Shown piece after piece: positions 34,399 to 42,732 of a DNA stretch of 64,000 nt. The notes beneath the pieces are model-generated. The model saw nothing but the letters and a program-made list of their open reading frames with translations. It did no database searches and was not told the DNA's origin. Source of the stretch: Nocardioides marmoriginsengisoli. GTDB lineage: Bacteria; Actinomycetota; Actinomycetes; Propionibacteriales; Nocardioidaceae. Made by a program: the position numbers and the translations under genes. The DNA lies in NCBI RefSeq assembly GCF_003725695.1, contig NZ_RJSE01000007.1, positions 536,552 to 600,551 on the forward strand, read 5' to 3'. Each line of letters opens with the position of its first letter. The stretch's first letter is position 1.

Positions 34399-35622
34399 AT
34401 GGACTCCACGGCGGTGGACAGCCTCGGCCTGCGCCTCGACGACCTCGACCGGGCCTGGGCCCAGGAGCTCGGTGCCTGGCTGGCGCAGCACTGGCCGGCC
34501 CACCGGGCCGCGATCCGTGCGGCAGCGCCCACCGAGCGCGACGGTGCCCTGCGGGCCTGGCAGTCGGAGCTCGCGGAAGCCCGCTACGCGGCGATCGGCT
34601 GGCCGGAGGAGTTCGGCGGCCGGGCCGCGACCACGACCCAGCAGCTTCTGTTCCACCTGGCCCTGGGCGAGCACCGGGCGATGCCCGCGACCGGGCGGAT
34701 CGGGCTCAACCTCTGCGGCCCCACCCTGATCTCGCACGGCACCCCGGAGCAGCAGGAGCTCTTCCTGCGCCCGATGCTGCACGGCGAGCACCTCTGGTGC
34801 CAGGGCTTCTCGGAGCCCGACGCGGGATCGGACCTCGCGTCGCTGCGCACCCGAGGCGTCGTCGACGGCGAAGAGCTGGTGATCACCGGCCAGAAGATCT
34901 GGACCTCCGGCGCCGACCGCGCGGACTGGATGTTCGCGCTGGTCCGCACCGACCCGGCCGCCGCGAAGCGGGACGGGATCTCGTTCGTGCTGGTGCCGAT
35001 GGACGCGGCGGGGGTCGACGTCCGGCCGATCCGGCAGATCTCCGGCGACTCCGGCTTCAGCGAGGTCTTCCTCGACGAGGTCCGGGTGCCGCTGGCGAAC
35101 GTGGTCGGCGGCCTGGACAACGGCTGGTCGGTCACCCGGACGACGCTGGCCAACGAGCGCGCGGTGCTCTTCCTCGGCCAGCAGGTCGCGCTGACGTCGA
35201 CGATGCGGAAGATCGTCGCCCAGGCCAAGGAGGACCTCCCGGGCCGGCCGCGCGCCGCCGCGGATCCCGCGCTGCGGGACCGGATCGCCGGCGCCTGGAT
35301 CGAGACCGAGCTGGTCCGGATCAACGGCATGCGCAACCTGGCCAAGGTGCTCGACGGCCAGAACCCCGGCCCGGAGGGGGCGATGTCCAAGCTCTTCGGC
35401 CAGCACGTCGAGCAGCACGTGCACGAGCTCGCCCTGGACCTCGGCGGCGGCGCGGCCGTGCTCGAGCGCGGAGCCGAGGACGCGCCGTACGACGGCAAGT
35501 GGGCGCTGGGCTGGCTGCGCACCCGCGCCTCGACGATCGGCGGCGGCACCTCGGAGATCCAGCGGAACATCCTGGCCGAGCGGGTCCTCGGGATGCCGCG
35601 CGACCCGTGGGCGGACGCGTGA
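34399..35622 (+). CDS. Acyl-CoA dehydrogenase, large subunit type
   Basis: A 407-residue flavoprotein. The ATG at 34399 follows GAGAGGAG. Motifs are AAIGWPEEFGGRAAT, CQGFSEPDAGSDLASLRTRG, LVITGQKIWTSGADRADWM, TLANERAVLFLGQQ and the end TIGGGTSEIQRNILAERVLGMPRD. It is directly followed, 10 bases on, by a shorter dehydrogenase of 361 residues. This is the arrangement of alpha2beta2 dehydrogenases (ChsE1-ChsE2, FadE26-FadE27) that oxidise steroid side-chain CoA esters. The pair probably forms one enzyme. Confidence 0.88.
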   Translation: MDSTAVDSLGLRLDDLDRAWAQELGAWLAQHWPAHRAAIRAAAPTERDGALRAWQSELAEARYAAIGWPEEFGGRAATTTQQLLFHLALGEHRAMPATGRIGLNLCGPTLISHGTPEQQELFLRPMLHGEHLWCQGFSEPDAGSDLASLRTRGVVDGEELVITGQKIWTSGADRADWMFALVRTDPAAAKRDGISFVLVPMDAAGVDVRPIRQISGDSGFSEVFLDEVRVPLANVVGGLDNGWSVTRTTLANERAVLFLGQQVALTSTMRKIVAQAKEDLPGRPRAAADPALRDRIAGAWIETELVRINGMRNLAKVLDGQNPGPEGAMSKLFGQHVEQHVHELALDLGGGAAVLERGAEDAPYDGKWALGWLRTRASTIGGGTSEIQRNILAERVLGMPRDPWADA

Positions 35623-35632
35623 GGAGGTCCCG

Positions 35633-36718
35633 GTGGAGTACGGACTGACCGACGAGCAGCGCGCGCTCGACGACGCCGTCGCCGGTGTTCTCGCCGCGCA
35701 CGCGCACCCGCGCACGCCCTACGACGAACCCGAGGCGCCGGCGGTCGACGTGGCGCTCTGGGACCGGCTCCGCGATCTCGGGGTGCTCGGCCTCGCCGTA
35801 CCCGAGGAGCACGACGGCGCCGGTGCCGGCCCGGTCGAGCTCGCCCTGGTCTGCGAACGGCTCGGGCACGCCGTGGCGCCGGTGCCGGTGCTCGGCCAGG
35901 TGGTCGCCGCGGAGGCGATCCGGCTGGCCGGCGACGACGCGCTCGCCAAGGAGCTGCTCCCCGAGCTCGCCTCGGGCGCGCGGCGGGCCGGCATCGTGCC
36001 CGCCGGCCCCGGGGTGGACCCGGCGCCGGACCTGGTCTCCTCGCGCGACGGGCAGACGGTCAGCGGCCGGGTGCCGCTCGCCCTCGACGCCGTCGGAGCG
36101 GACCTGCTGGTTCTGCCGGCGACCGACGGCGACTGGTATGTCGTCGAGGTCGGGCCGGGCGTCACGATCAGCCCGCAACCGACCCTGGACCGCACCCGGC
36201 CCGCCGCGGTCGTCGTCCTCGAGGAGGCCCCGGCCCGACGGCTCGGCGCACCCGGGTCGGGGGCGCGGATCGGACGTCGTGCGGTCGCGCTGCTGCGGGC
36301 GCTGGAGGCCGCGGAGGCGGTCGGGATCGCTGCCTGGGCCTTGGAGCAGACGCGCGCCTACGCCGGCAGCCGCGAGCAGTTCGGGCTACCGATCGGCACG
36401 TTCCAAGCCGTCAAGCACCGGCTGGCGGACATGCTCGTCGCGGTGGAGAACGCGCGCTCGGCGTCGTACGGAGCCGCCTGGGCGCTCGCCGCGGACCCGG
36501 CCTCCGATGCGGCCGTCGCGGTCGCGATGGCGCAGGCGGTCGCGACCGAGGCCGCGGTCCAGGTGACCGCCGACGCCGTCCAGCTGCACGGGGGGATCGG
36601 CGTCACCTGGGAGAACGACCTGCACCTGCGGCTGCGCCGGGCGAAGACCCTCCAGCTGCTGCACGGATCGCCGAGCTGGCACCGCGAACAGGTTGCCGCG
36701 GTCCTGCTGGACGGCTAG
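35633..36718 (+). CDS. Acyl-CoA dehydrogenase, small subunit type
   Basis: A 361-residue protein starting with GTG after GAGGAGG. It keeps the N-terminal helix domain (MEYGLTDEQRALDDAVAGV) and the C-terminal core (TRAYAGSREQFGLPIGTFQAVKHRLADM, VQLHGGIGVTWENDLHLRLRRAK). The middle beta-domain is reduced and has no ExGSDL motif, as in beta subunits of heteromeric dehydrogenases. It is the likely partner of the preceding large subunit. Confidence 0.87.
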   Translation: MEYGLTDEQRALDDAVAGVLAAHAHPRTPYDEPEAPAVDVALWDRLRDLGVLGLAVPEEHDGAGAGPVELALVCERLGHAVAPVPVLGQVVAAEAIRLAGDDALAKELLPELASGARRAGIVPAGPGVDPAPDLVSSRDGQTVSGRVPLALDAVGADLLVLPATDGDWYVVEVGPGVTISPQPTLDRTRPAAVVVLEEAPARRLGAPGSGARIGRRAVALLRALEAAEAVGIAAWALEQTRAYAGSREQFGLPIGTFQAVKHRLADMLVAVENARSASYGAAWALAADPASDAAVAVAMAQAVATEAAVQVTADAVQLHGGIGVTWENDLHLRLRRAKTLQLLHGSPSWHREQVAAVLLDG

Positions 36719-36751
36719 AACACTCGACAACGGATCAGGAGATACCTCGAG

Positions 36752-37666
36752 ATGGTGGACATGGACGGCCGCGTAGCGGTGATCACCGGTGCCGGCAACG
36801 GCCTCGGCCGGGCGCACGCGCTCGCGTTCGCGGCAGCGGGCGCGCGGGTCGTGGTGAACGATCTCGGCGGGAGCGCCGCCGGCGAGGGCGGCTCCGACGG
36901 TCCCGCCCAGCGGGTTGTCGAGGAGATCCGCGCCGCCGGCGGGACCGCGGTCGCGAACACCGACGACATCGCGACCTGGGACGGTGCCGCGGCGCTGATC
37001 GGCCAGGCCGTCTCCGCGTTCGGCACCCTCGACGTGCTGGTGAACAACGCCGGCATCCTGCGCGACAAGATGCTGACCTCGATGTCCGAGGCCGACTGGG
37101 ACGCCGTCGTCAACGTGCACCTCAAGGGGACCTTCGCGCCGACCCGGCACGCTGCCGACTTCTGGCGGCAGCGCTCCAAGGACGGCCTGCCCGTCGACGC
37201 CCGGGTGATCAACACGACGTCGCCCTCGGGTCTCTTCGGGGCCGTGGGGCAGGCCAACTACGGCTCCGCGAAGTCGGGCATCGCCGGCTTCACGACCATC
37301 GCCGCGATGGAGCTGGGGCGCTACGGGGTCACCGTCAACGCGGTCGCTCCGACGGCGCTGACCCGGCTCACCGAGGACATCGGTCCGATGCAGGAGCTGG
37401 CGCGGAGCAGCGACATGGCGCCGGAGTCGGTCTCGCCGGTCGTGGTCTGGCTCGGCAGTGCCGAGTCCGCGGGCGTGACCGGCCGGATCTTCGCCGTGAT
37501 CGGCGGGACCATCGCCGTCGTGGACGGGTTCGCCTACGGTCCGGAGGTCTCCAGCGACGAGCGCTGGACGCCGGGCCGGCTCGGTCCGGTGATGACGGAC
37601 CTGGTCGCTCGTGCGGCGCCGCAGCCGGACATCACCGGACGCCGTCCCGCGGGAAGTCCGGCATGA
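36752..37666 (+). CDS. MFE-2/Hsd4-type (3R)-hydroxyacyl-CoA dehydrogenase, SDR family
   Basis: A 304-residue SDR. Cofactor motif TGAGNGLGRAHA (12-23), VVVNDLGG with Asp at the end of the second strand (NAD preference), NNAGILRDKMLTSM, and the catalytic NYGSAK. The N-terminal block (GRAHALAFAAAGARVVVNDLGGSAAGEG) and the RDKM motif are typical of the dehydrogenase unit of peroxisomal MFE-2 and of actinobacterial Hsd4A, which oxidise (3R)-hydroxyacyl-CoA or 17-hydroxysteroids. The two MaoC genes that follow by ATGA overlaps would supply the matching R-specific hydratase. Confidence 0.86.
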   Translation: MVDMDGRVAVITGAGNGLGRAHALAFAAAGARVVVNDLGGSAAGEGGSDGPAQRVVEEIRAAGGTAVANTDDIATWDGAAALIGQAVSAFGTLDVLVNNAGILRDKMLTSMSEADWDAVVNVHLKGTFAPTRHAADFWRQRSKDGLPVDARVINTTSPSGLFGAVGQANYGSAKSGIAGFTTIAAMELGRYGVTVNAVAPTALTRLTEDIGPMQELARSSDMAPESVSPVVVWLGSAESAGVTGRIFAVIGGTIAVVDGFAYGPEVSSDERWTPGRLGPVMTDLVARAAPQPDITGRRPAGSPA

Positions 37667-38112
37667 CCGGCCACCCCGCCGAGGCGCGCGTCGGGGAGAC
37701 ACTGCTCTCCTACGAGATGCCGGTCGAGCGGGGCAAGGTCCGCGAGTTCGCCCTGGCGACGGGCTCCGCCGACCCGGCGTACCAGGCGGACGACGCGGTG
37801 GTGCCGCCGACATTCCTGACCGCGTCGGCGTTCTGGGAGCCGACCGACGGTCCGTCGCTGGTCGAGCGGCTGGGGGTGGACCTTCCGCGGGTCCTGCACG
37901 GCGGCCAGGAGTACTCCTTTCCCGGCGAGCTGCCCCGGGTCGGCGACGAGCTCGCCGTCGACGTCACGATCGAGTCGGTGACGGTCAAGGAGGGCAAGCG
38001 CGGCGGGTCGATGACCTTCCTCGTCGTGCTCACCACCTTCCGGCGCGGCAGCCACGACGGGCCGGTGGTGGCCGAGGGCCGCTCCACCGTGATCGAGAGG
38101 AGTGCAGGATGA
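37663..38112 (+). CDS. MaoC-type hydratase, N-terminal-like (non-catalytic) subunit
   Basis: A 149-residue hot-dog fold protein of the MaoC_dehydrat_N/FAS1-like group. The block KVREFALATGSADPAYQADD aligns with the hydratase motif GDxNPxH but lacks the catalytic His. VVPPTFL and VLHGGQEYSFPGELPRVGDEL are conserved in this group. Such subunits form heterodimers with a catalytic MaoC partner, as in ChsH1-ChsH2 and HadAB. It overlaps the SDR upstream and the catalytic MaoC downstream by four bases each. Confidence 0.85.
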   Translation: MTGHPAEARVGETLLSYEMPVERGKVREFALATGSADPAYQADDAVVPPTFLTASAFWEPTDGPSLVERLGVDLPRVLHGGQEYSFPGELPRVGDELAVDVTIESVTVKEGKRGGSMTFLVVLTTFRRGSHDGPVVAEGRSTVIERSAG

Positions 38113-38525
38113 CCGTGCCGAGCGAGCTCGCCGCCGGAGCGGTGCTGCCGGCGCGCACGCTGCCGCCGCAGACCCGGACCGACATCGTTCGCTACCAAGG
38201 GGCCAGCGGCGACTTCAACCCGGTGCACCACGACGACGACTTCGCCCGGAGCGGCGGCATGCCGGGGGCGTTCAGCGTCGGCATGCTCCAGGCCGGGCTG
38301 CTCGCGACGTACTGCACCGACCTCTTCGGCGCGACCGCGGTACGCCGGTTCGCGGTCCGCTTCGCCGAGCAGGTGTGGCCGGGTGACGTGCTCACCTGCG
38401 CCGGGGTCGTCCGGGAGGTCCGGGACGAGGCCGGCGCCCGGGTGGCCGAGCTCGACCTGGCGATCAGCAGGGCCGACGGCGGTGTCGCCGTCTCCGGAAC
38501 CGCGACCGTCCGGCTGGAGGACTGA
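38109..38525 (+). CDS. MaoC-type (R)-specific enoyl-CoA hydratase, catalytic subunit
   Basis: A 138-residue hot-dog protein with the hydratase-2 motif GASGDFNPVHHDD (Asp35, His40 as catalytic pair). PGAFSVGMLQAGLLATYC is the following hot-dog helix. With the preceding non-catalytic subunit it would hydrate a trans-2-enoyl-CoA to the (3R)-hydroxy product for the Hsd4-like dehydrogenase two genes upstream. Start codon coupling (ATGA) supports equal amounts of both subunits. Confidence 0.88.
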   Translation: MTVPSELAAGAVLPARTLPPQTRTDIVRYQGASGDFNPVHHDDDFARSGGMPGAFSVGMLQAGLLATYCTDLFGATAVRRFAVRFAEQVWPGDVLTCAGVVREVRDEAGARVAELDLAISRADGGVAVSGTATVRLED

Positions 38526-38528
38526 GCG

Positions 38529-39545
38529 ATGGGCAAGGGCGACTTCGGGCACCGCACCCTGGTCGGTAGCTTCGAGCCGGCGGCCGCGGACGGACTGCCG
38601 ACCACCACGCACTTCGGGCTGTCGCTGGCGGTGACCTGGTTCTACCTGAACCTGCGCGACGAGGACGGCAAGCTCTACTTCGCCTACCGGACCACGCTCG
38701 GTCTCGAGGGCAGCCTGCACTTCACCTGCAACGAGTCCCGCGACGGCGCGCTCCGGAAGCGGGAGATGCCCGCGGGCCAGGAGTGGTTCCGCGGCCCCGT
38801 GGTGACCTCGGCCCAGGACGGCGACTGGCGGATGGGCAGCAAGCCCTTCGAGGCCGGGTACGCCACCGGGCAGCCGTTCGAGCTGGTCCGGGGCGACCGC
38901 TCCGTCCGGTACGCCGAGGGCGACGCCCTCCGCGTCGAGGGCCGGCGGATCGGGCCCGGGATGCAGGTCTACGTGCCGAGCGGGCCGTCCCCGCTCTTCT
39001 ACAGCTCGCTCCAGCACCGGGTCGCCGGGACGGCGTTCGGCAAGGACGCGGACGGCTTCCTCTGGATCGACCAGTGCTACCTGCCGCCGGGGGTGACCTG
39101 GCGCAACAGCTCCTACTTCGCCGGCGTCGAGCTGGCCTGGACGCCGTTCGGCACCGAGTACACCGACGGCTCGGTCGAGATGGGTCACCTCTGCTACGGC
39201 GCCGACGGGTTCGCCTTCGCCTTCGTCGCCGCCGAGTCCGCCGACGGCGGGACCGAGCTGCTGCACTGCGGCAGCGACGTCACCGCGGAGGACATCGTCT
39301 ACAAGGAGAACACCTTCCCCGACTCGATGAGCTACCTCGCCGACGGCCAGCGGTGGGACTGGACCCATGTCGCGGACGGCGAGCTCCCGGAGATGGCGTC
39401 CGGGCACGACTTCTACCGATCCTCGGAGGGGTACCTGCGGCGCGCCGGGGAGACCCGCGAGCCGGTGAGCTACCACTCGTACAACGAGTTCTTCCCGCCG
39501 GCGATCCGGCACTGGGAGACGACCGGCCGGATCCTCGGACGATGA
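38529..39545 (+). CDS. Uncharacterised protein, paralogue of the gene at 53706
   Basis: A 338-residue soluble protein with no recognised domain name. It is rich in Trp, Tyr and Phe and looks all-beta. The region from about 140 to 240 (GPGMQVYVPSG, PLFYSSL, DADGFLWIDQCYLPPGVTW, GTEYTDGSVEMGHLCYG, GFAFAFV) lines up block by block with the protein encoded at 53706-54716, so both belong to one family. A lipocalin-like or AttH/CrtC-like double barrel that binds or hydrates a hydrophobic substrate is a guess from composition. The start at 38529 lies 3 bases after the MaoC stop; it is part of the MaoC operon and precedes a DUF35-thiolase pair. Confidence 0.72.
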   Translation: MGKGDFGHRTLVGSFEPAAADGLPTTTHFGLSLAVTWFYLNLRDEDGKLYFAYRTTLGLEGSLHFTCNESRDGALRKREMPAGQEWFRGPVVTSAQDGDWRMGSKPFEAGYATGQPFELVRGDRSVRYAEGDALRVEGRRIGPGMQVYVPSGPSPLFYSSLQHRVAGTAFGKDADGFLWIDQCYLPPGVTWRNSSYFAGVELAWTPFGTEYTDGSVEMGHLCYGADGFAFAFVAAESADGGTELLHCGSDVTAEDIVYKENTFPDSMSYLADGQRWDWTHVADGELPEMASGHDFYRSSEGYLRRAGETREPVSYHSYNEFFPPAIRHWETTGRILGR

Positions 39546-39561
39546 GCACGAAGGAGCAAGG

Positions 39562-39975
39562 ATGACGAACCAGGTGCCCGCGGTGGCGCACCTCCGCCTC
39601 GACCCCGCGCCGACGATCGTCGGATCCCGGTGCGGGTCGTGCGGAGCGACCTACCTGCTCCGCCGCTCGGCGTGCGCGAGCTGCGGCGGCGACGACTTCG
39701 CGGCCGGGGTCGACCTCGGCACGACCGGCGTGGTCACCACGGCGACCGTCGTGCACCGGGGGATGCCCGGCGTGCCGACCCCGTTCACCAGCGGCGTGGT
39801 CGCCCTCGACGCGGGCGGGTTCGTCCGCTGCACGCTGACCGACGCCGAGGACCCGGTGGCCGCGGTCGGCCGGCGCGCCGTCCTGGAGACCGGGGTCGTC
39901 GGGACCGACGCCGCCGGGACCGAGGCGGTCGCCTTCACCTTCCGCGTGCAGGACATCGAAGGAGCACCCGCATGA
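39562..39975 (+). CDS. Zinc-ribbon and OB-fold protein (DUF35), second copy
   Basis: A 137-residue protein with Cys24, 27, 38, 41 (CGSC and CASC) as zinc ribbon followed by an OB fold (GVVTTATVVHRGMPGVPTPF, FVRCTLTD). It is the second DUF35 gene of the island, again coupled to a thiolase-fold gene (ATGA). In this family it acts as a CoA-thioester-binding accessory subunit of the thiolase. Confidence 0.87.
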   Translation: MTNQVPAVAHLRLDPAPTIVGSRCGSCGATYLLRRSACASCGGDDFAAGVDLGTTGVVTTATVVHRGMPGVPTPFTSGVVALDAGGFVRCTLTDAEDPVAAVGRRAVLETGVVGTDAAGTEAVAFTFRVQDIEGAPA

Positions 39976-41162
39976 GCGAGCCGATCTGGATCGTCGGCGC
40001 CGAGATGACGCCGTTCGGCCGCTTCCCGCAGTGGGACGTGGTGGACCTGGCCGCCCGCGCCGCCCGCGGGGCGATGGCCGACGCGGGCCTGGGGATCCGC
40101 GACGTCCAGCACGTCGCGGTCGGCAACGTCTTCGACGCGATCACCGGGGTGGGGCAGCGGATGCTGCACGAGATCGGCATGACCGGCGTCCCGGTGGTCA
40201 ACGTGGTCAACGCGTGCGCGACCGGGGCGACGGCGATCCGGTCGGGGATCACCGCGATCCGGGCCGGCGAGGCGGACATCGCGCTCGCGGTCGGGGCGGA
40301 GCAGCTCGGCAAGCGCGGCCTGCTCGCCGCCCCCGAGGAGCCCCGAGGGCCCGAGTTCGCGGCGCGCGGGCGCGACGGCGCGGTGCTCGACACCGAGGGG
40401 TTGATCGGCAGCGCGCTGATGCCGGGCGTCTTCTCGGAGGCCGGCGTCAGCTACCTCGCGGCGAACCCGGAAGCCTCGGCCGACCACTTCTTCCGGATCG
40501 CCGAGAAGAACCACTTCCACTCCTCGCTCAACCCGCTCGCGCAGTACCAGAAGGCGTTCACGTTCGAGCAGGTCCGGGACGCCGACATGATCGCGTGGCC
40601 GAACACCTCGTTGATGTGCTCGCCGACCGGGGACGGAGCCGCCGCGGTGGTGCTGGTCAACGCCGACGGACTCGCTCGGCTCGCCCCGGGGGTCCGCGAG
40701 CGGGCGGTCAAGGTGGCCGCGTCGGTGCTGGTCTCCGACCCGTGGGTCGAGGACGCCGAGGCCCGCTGGGACGTCAACGGGGTCACCCGGCTGGCGGCAG
40801 CGGCGGCGTACGAGCAGGCCGGGGTCGGTCCCGAGGACCTGGACCTGGTCGAGCTGCACGACTGCTTCGCGACCGCGGAGCTGCTGCACTACGAGAACCT
40901 GCAGCTCTGCAAGCCCGGCGACGCGGTCTCCTTCCTGGAGTCCGGGGCGCCGTGGCGCGACGGCTCGCTGCCGGTCAACGTCTCGGGCGGCCTGCTCTCG
41001 AAGGGACACCCCCTCGGGGCGACCGGGGTGGCCGGTGTGTACGAGGTCGTGACGCACCTGCGCGGCGAAGCGGGCGACCGCCAGATCGCTGGCGCGAAGG
41101 TCGGGATGGCGCACGTCCTGGGTCTCGGGAGCGCCTGCGCGGTGCACGTCCTGGTGCGGTGA
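39972..41162 (+). CDS. SCP2-type thiolase
   Basis: A 396-residue thiolase. Unlike the Ltp2-like copy at 26907 it has the nucleophile: VVNACATGATAI with Cys82. The second and third catalytic blocks are ELHDCFATAE (His) and SGGLLSKGHPLGATG. It should carry out CoA-dependent cleavage of a 3-ketoacyl-CoA. With the MaoC hydratase and Hsd4-like dehydrogenase upstream, the operon encodes a complete hydration-oxidation-thiolysis sequence. Confidence 0.9.
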   Translation: MSEPIWIVGAEMTPFGRFPQWDVVDLAARAARGAMADAGLGIRDVQHVAVGNVFDAITGVGQRMLHEIGMTGVPVVNVVNACATGATAIRSGITAIRAGEADIALAVGAEQLGKRGLLAAPEEPRGPEFAARGRDGAVLDTEGLIGSALMPGVFSEAGVSYLAANPEASADHFFRIAEKNHFHSSLNPLAQYQKAFTFEQVRDADMIAWPNTSLMCSPTGDGAAAVVLVNADGLARLAPGVRERAVKVAASVLVSDPWVEDAEARWDVNGVTRLAAAAAYEQAGVGPEDLDLVELHDCFATAELLHYENLQLCKPGDAVSFLESGAPWRDGSLPVNVSGGLLSKGHPLGATGVAGVYEVVTHLRGEAGDRQIAGAKVGMAHVLGLGSACAVHVLVR

Positions 41163-41192
41163 GGGAGCGCTGCCCAGCCACTCTTGAAACAA

Positions 41193-41206
41193 CTTAATCA
41201 GTTAGA
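41193..41206. promoter_or_regulatory. Island operator site D
   Basis: CTTAATCAGTTAGA (minus strand TCTAACTGATTAAG), sharing 12 consecutive bases with site A. It precedes the amidohydrolase-P450 operon that starts at 41246. Confidence 0.58.
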
Positions 41207-41245
41207 TAATATCGACGCGGATTCCCCCGCGCGCGAGGAGCGACG

Positions 41246-42427
41246 ATGCCACTGCAGGACGACATGCACCTGATCTCGGTGGACGACCACCTGATCGAGC
41301 ACCCGAACGTCTGGGTGGACCGGCTGCCGGAGAAGTACCGGGAGCTCGGGCCGCGGATCGTGGACGTCCCGCGCGAGAAGGGCGGTCCGCCGAGCCAGGT
41401 CTGGGAGTACCAGGGCAAGCGCTACCCGCAGATCGGCCTGAACGCGGTTGCCGGCAAGGACCCCAAGGACTGGGGGATCGACCCTGCCCGCTTCGACGAG
41501 ATGCTGCCGGGCTGCTACGACCCGGTCGAGCGGCTCAAGGACATGGATCTCGACGGCGTCGAGGCGGCGCTCTGCTTCCCGTCGTTCCCGCGGTTCGCGG
41601 GCACCGTCTTCCTGGAGGGGGCGGACCGCGGCGCCGCACTCGCCTGCGTCAAGGCCTACAACGACTTCCTCATCGACGAGTGGGCCGGCGCCGCCCCCGC
41701 GCGCTACATCCCGCTCGCGGTGCTGCCGCTCTGGGACGTCGAGGAGTGCGTACGGGAGATCGAGCGCACCGCCGCGAAGGGCGTCCGGACGATCGCGTTC
41801 CCGGAGAACCCCGCACCGCTCGGCCTCCCGTCGATCCACACCGAGCACTGGGACCCGCTGTTCAGCGCGGCCGAGGCAGCCGGGACGCCGCTGTCGATGC
41901 ACTTCGGCACCTCCGGCGTCTCTCCGAAGCCGTCCCCGGACGGACCGATGGCGGTCTCGATCACGCTCTTCGGCTGCAACTCGATGTACGCGCTCACCGA
42001 CCTGCTCTTCTCGCCGGTCTTCCACCGGCACCCGAACCTCAGGATCAGCCTTGCCGAGGGCGGTATCGGCTGGGTGCCGTACATGCTGGAGCGCGCCGAC
42101 TACGTCTGGGAGCGGCACCGCTGGTACCAGAACATCGTCCACGACGCGCGCCCCTCCGACCTCTTCCAGAAGCACGTCTACGCCTGCTTCATCGAGGACG
42201 TGCACGGGCTGGAGAACCGGCACGCGGTCGGCATCGACAACATCCTCTGGGAGTGCGACTACCCGCACTCGGACTCCAACTGGCCCAACAGCCGGAAGGT
42301 CGCCGAGGAGGTCTTCGCGAAGATTCCCGACGACGAGGTCTACAAGATCGTCGAGGGGAACGCGCGGGCGCTCTTCCACTTCCCGCGGACCGAGGAGTCC
42401 ACGGGAGGCCTCGGGAGCCGGGCGTGA
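41246..42427 (+). CDS. Amidohydrolase-2 family protein (VDDHxxE type)
   Basis: A 393-residue TIM-barrel protein with GAGGAG before its ATG. The N-terminal motif is SVDDHLIEHPNVW: one His is kept and the second metal-motif His is replaced, the form common in actinobacterial catabolic islands. Further blocks are DLDGVEAALCFPSFPRF, GVRTIAFPENPAPLGLPSIH, LSMHFGTSGVSP, LRISLAEGGIGWVPYMLER and WECDYPHSDSNWP with the C-terminal Asp. It may hydrolyse or decarboxylate a ring-opened or beta-diketone intermediate. It is the first gene of a tightly overlapped unit ending with the P450. Confidence 0.82.
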   Translation: MPLQDDMHLISVDDHLIEHPNVWVDRLPEKYRELGPRIVDVPREKGGPPSQVWEYQGKRYPQIGLNAVAGKDPKDWGIDPARFDEMLPGCYDPVERLKDMDLDGVEAALCFPSFPRFAGTVFLEGADRGAALACVKAYNDFLIDEWAGAAPARYIPLAVLPLWDVEECVREIERTAAKGVRTIAFPENPAPLGLPSIHTEHWDPLFSAAEAAGTPLSMHFGTSGVSPKPSPDGPMAVSITLFGCNSMYALTDLLFSPVFHRHPNLRISLAEGGIGWVPYMLERADYVWERHRWYQNIVHDARPSDLFQKHVYACFIEDVHGLENRHAVGIDNILWECDYPHSDSNWPNSRKVAEEVFAKIPDDEVYKIVEGNARALFHFPRTEESTGGLGSRA

Positions 42428-42732
42428 CCTCGCTGCCGGAGGAGGAGTCCCGGGCTCCGCACGGCCCGTCGGAGATGCTCGGCGACTCCGACTGGGACGA
42501 CGAGGACCTGCTCACGATCGCGGAGGCCTCCGAGCGCCTCGCCCAGGAGGTCGCCCGGTCGCGGACCCGCGCGCGGATGCTGCACGACCTGCTCGAGAGC
42601 GGGGACGTGCTCGACGGCGACCGGGCTGGGCTGGTCGCCCAGGCGGAGGCGGAGACCGCGCGGGCCGACGAGCTCGCGGCGGCGGCCGAGCGGATCCGCG
42701 CCGGCCGGGCGAACGCGCCGGTGCCGCGGTGA
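42424..42732 (+). CDS. Small helical protein of unknown function
   Basis: A 102-residue acidic protein, GTG start overlapping the amidohydrolase stop (GTGA) and stop overlapping the HAD gene start (GTGA). After a disordered N-terminus (about 1-30, Glu/Asp/Pro-rich) it is predicted to be a helical hairpin or coiled coil (SERLAQEVARSRTRARMLHDLLESG and AEAETARADELAAAAERIR). No family is recognised. Strict overlap on both sides suggests it is translated with its neighbours and may be a small subunit. Confidence 0.6.
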   Translation: MTSLPEEESRAPHGPSEMLGDSDWDDEDLLTIAEASERLAQEVARSRTRARMLHDLLESGDVLDGDRAGLVAQAEAETARADELAAAAERIRAGRANAPVPR

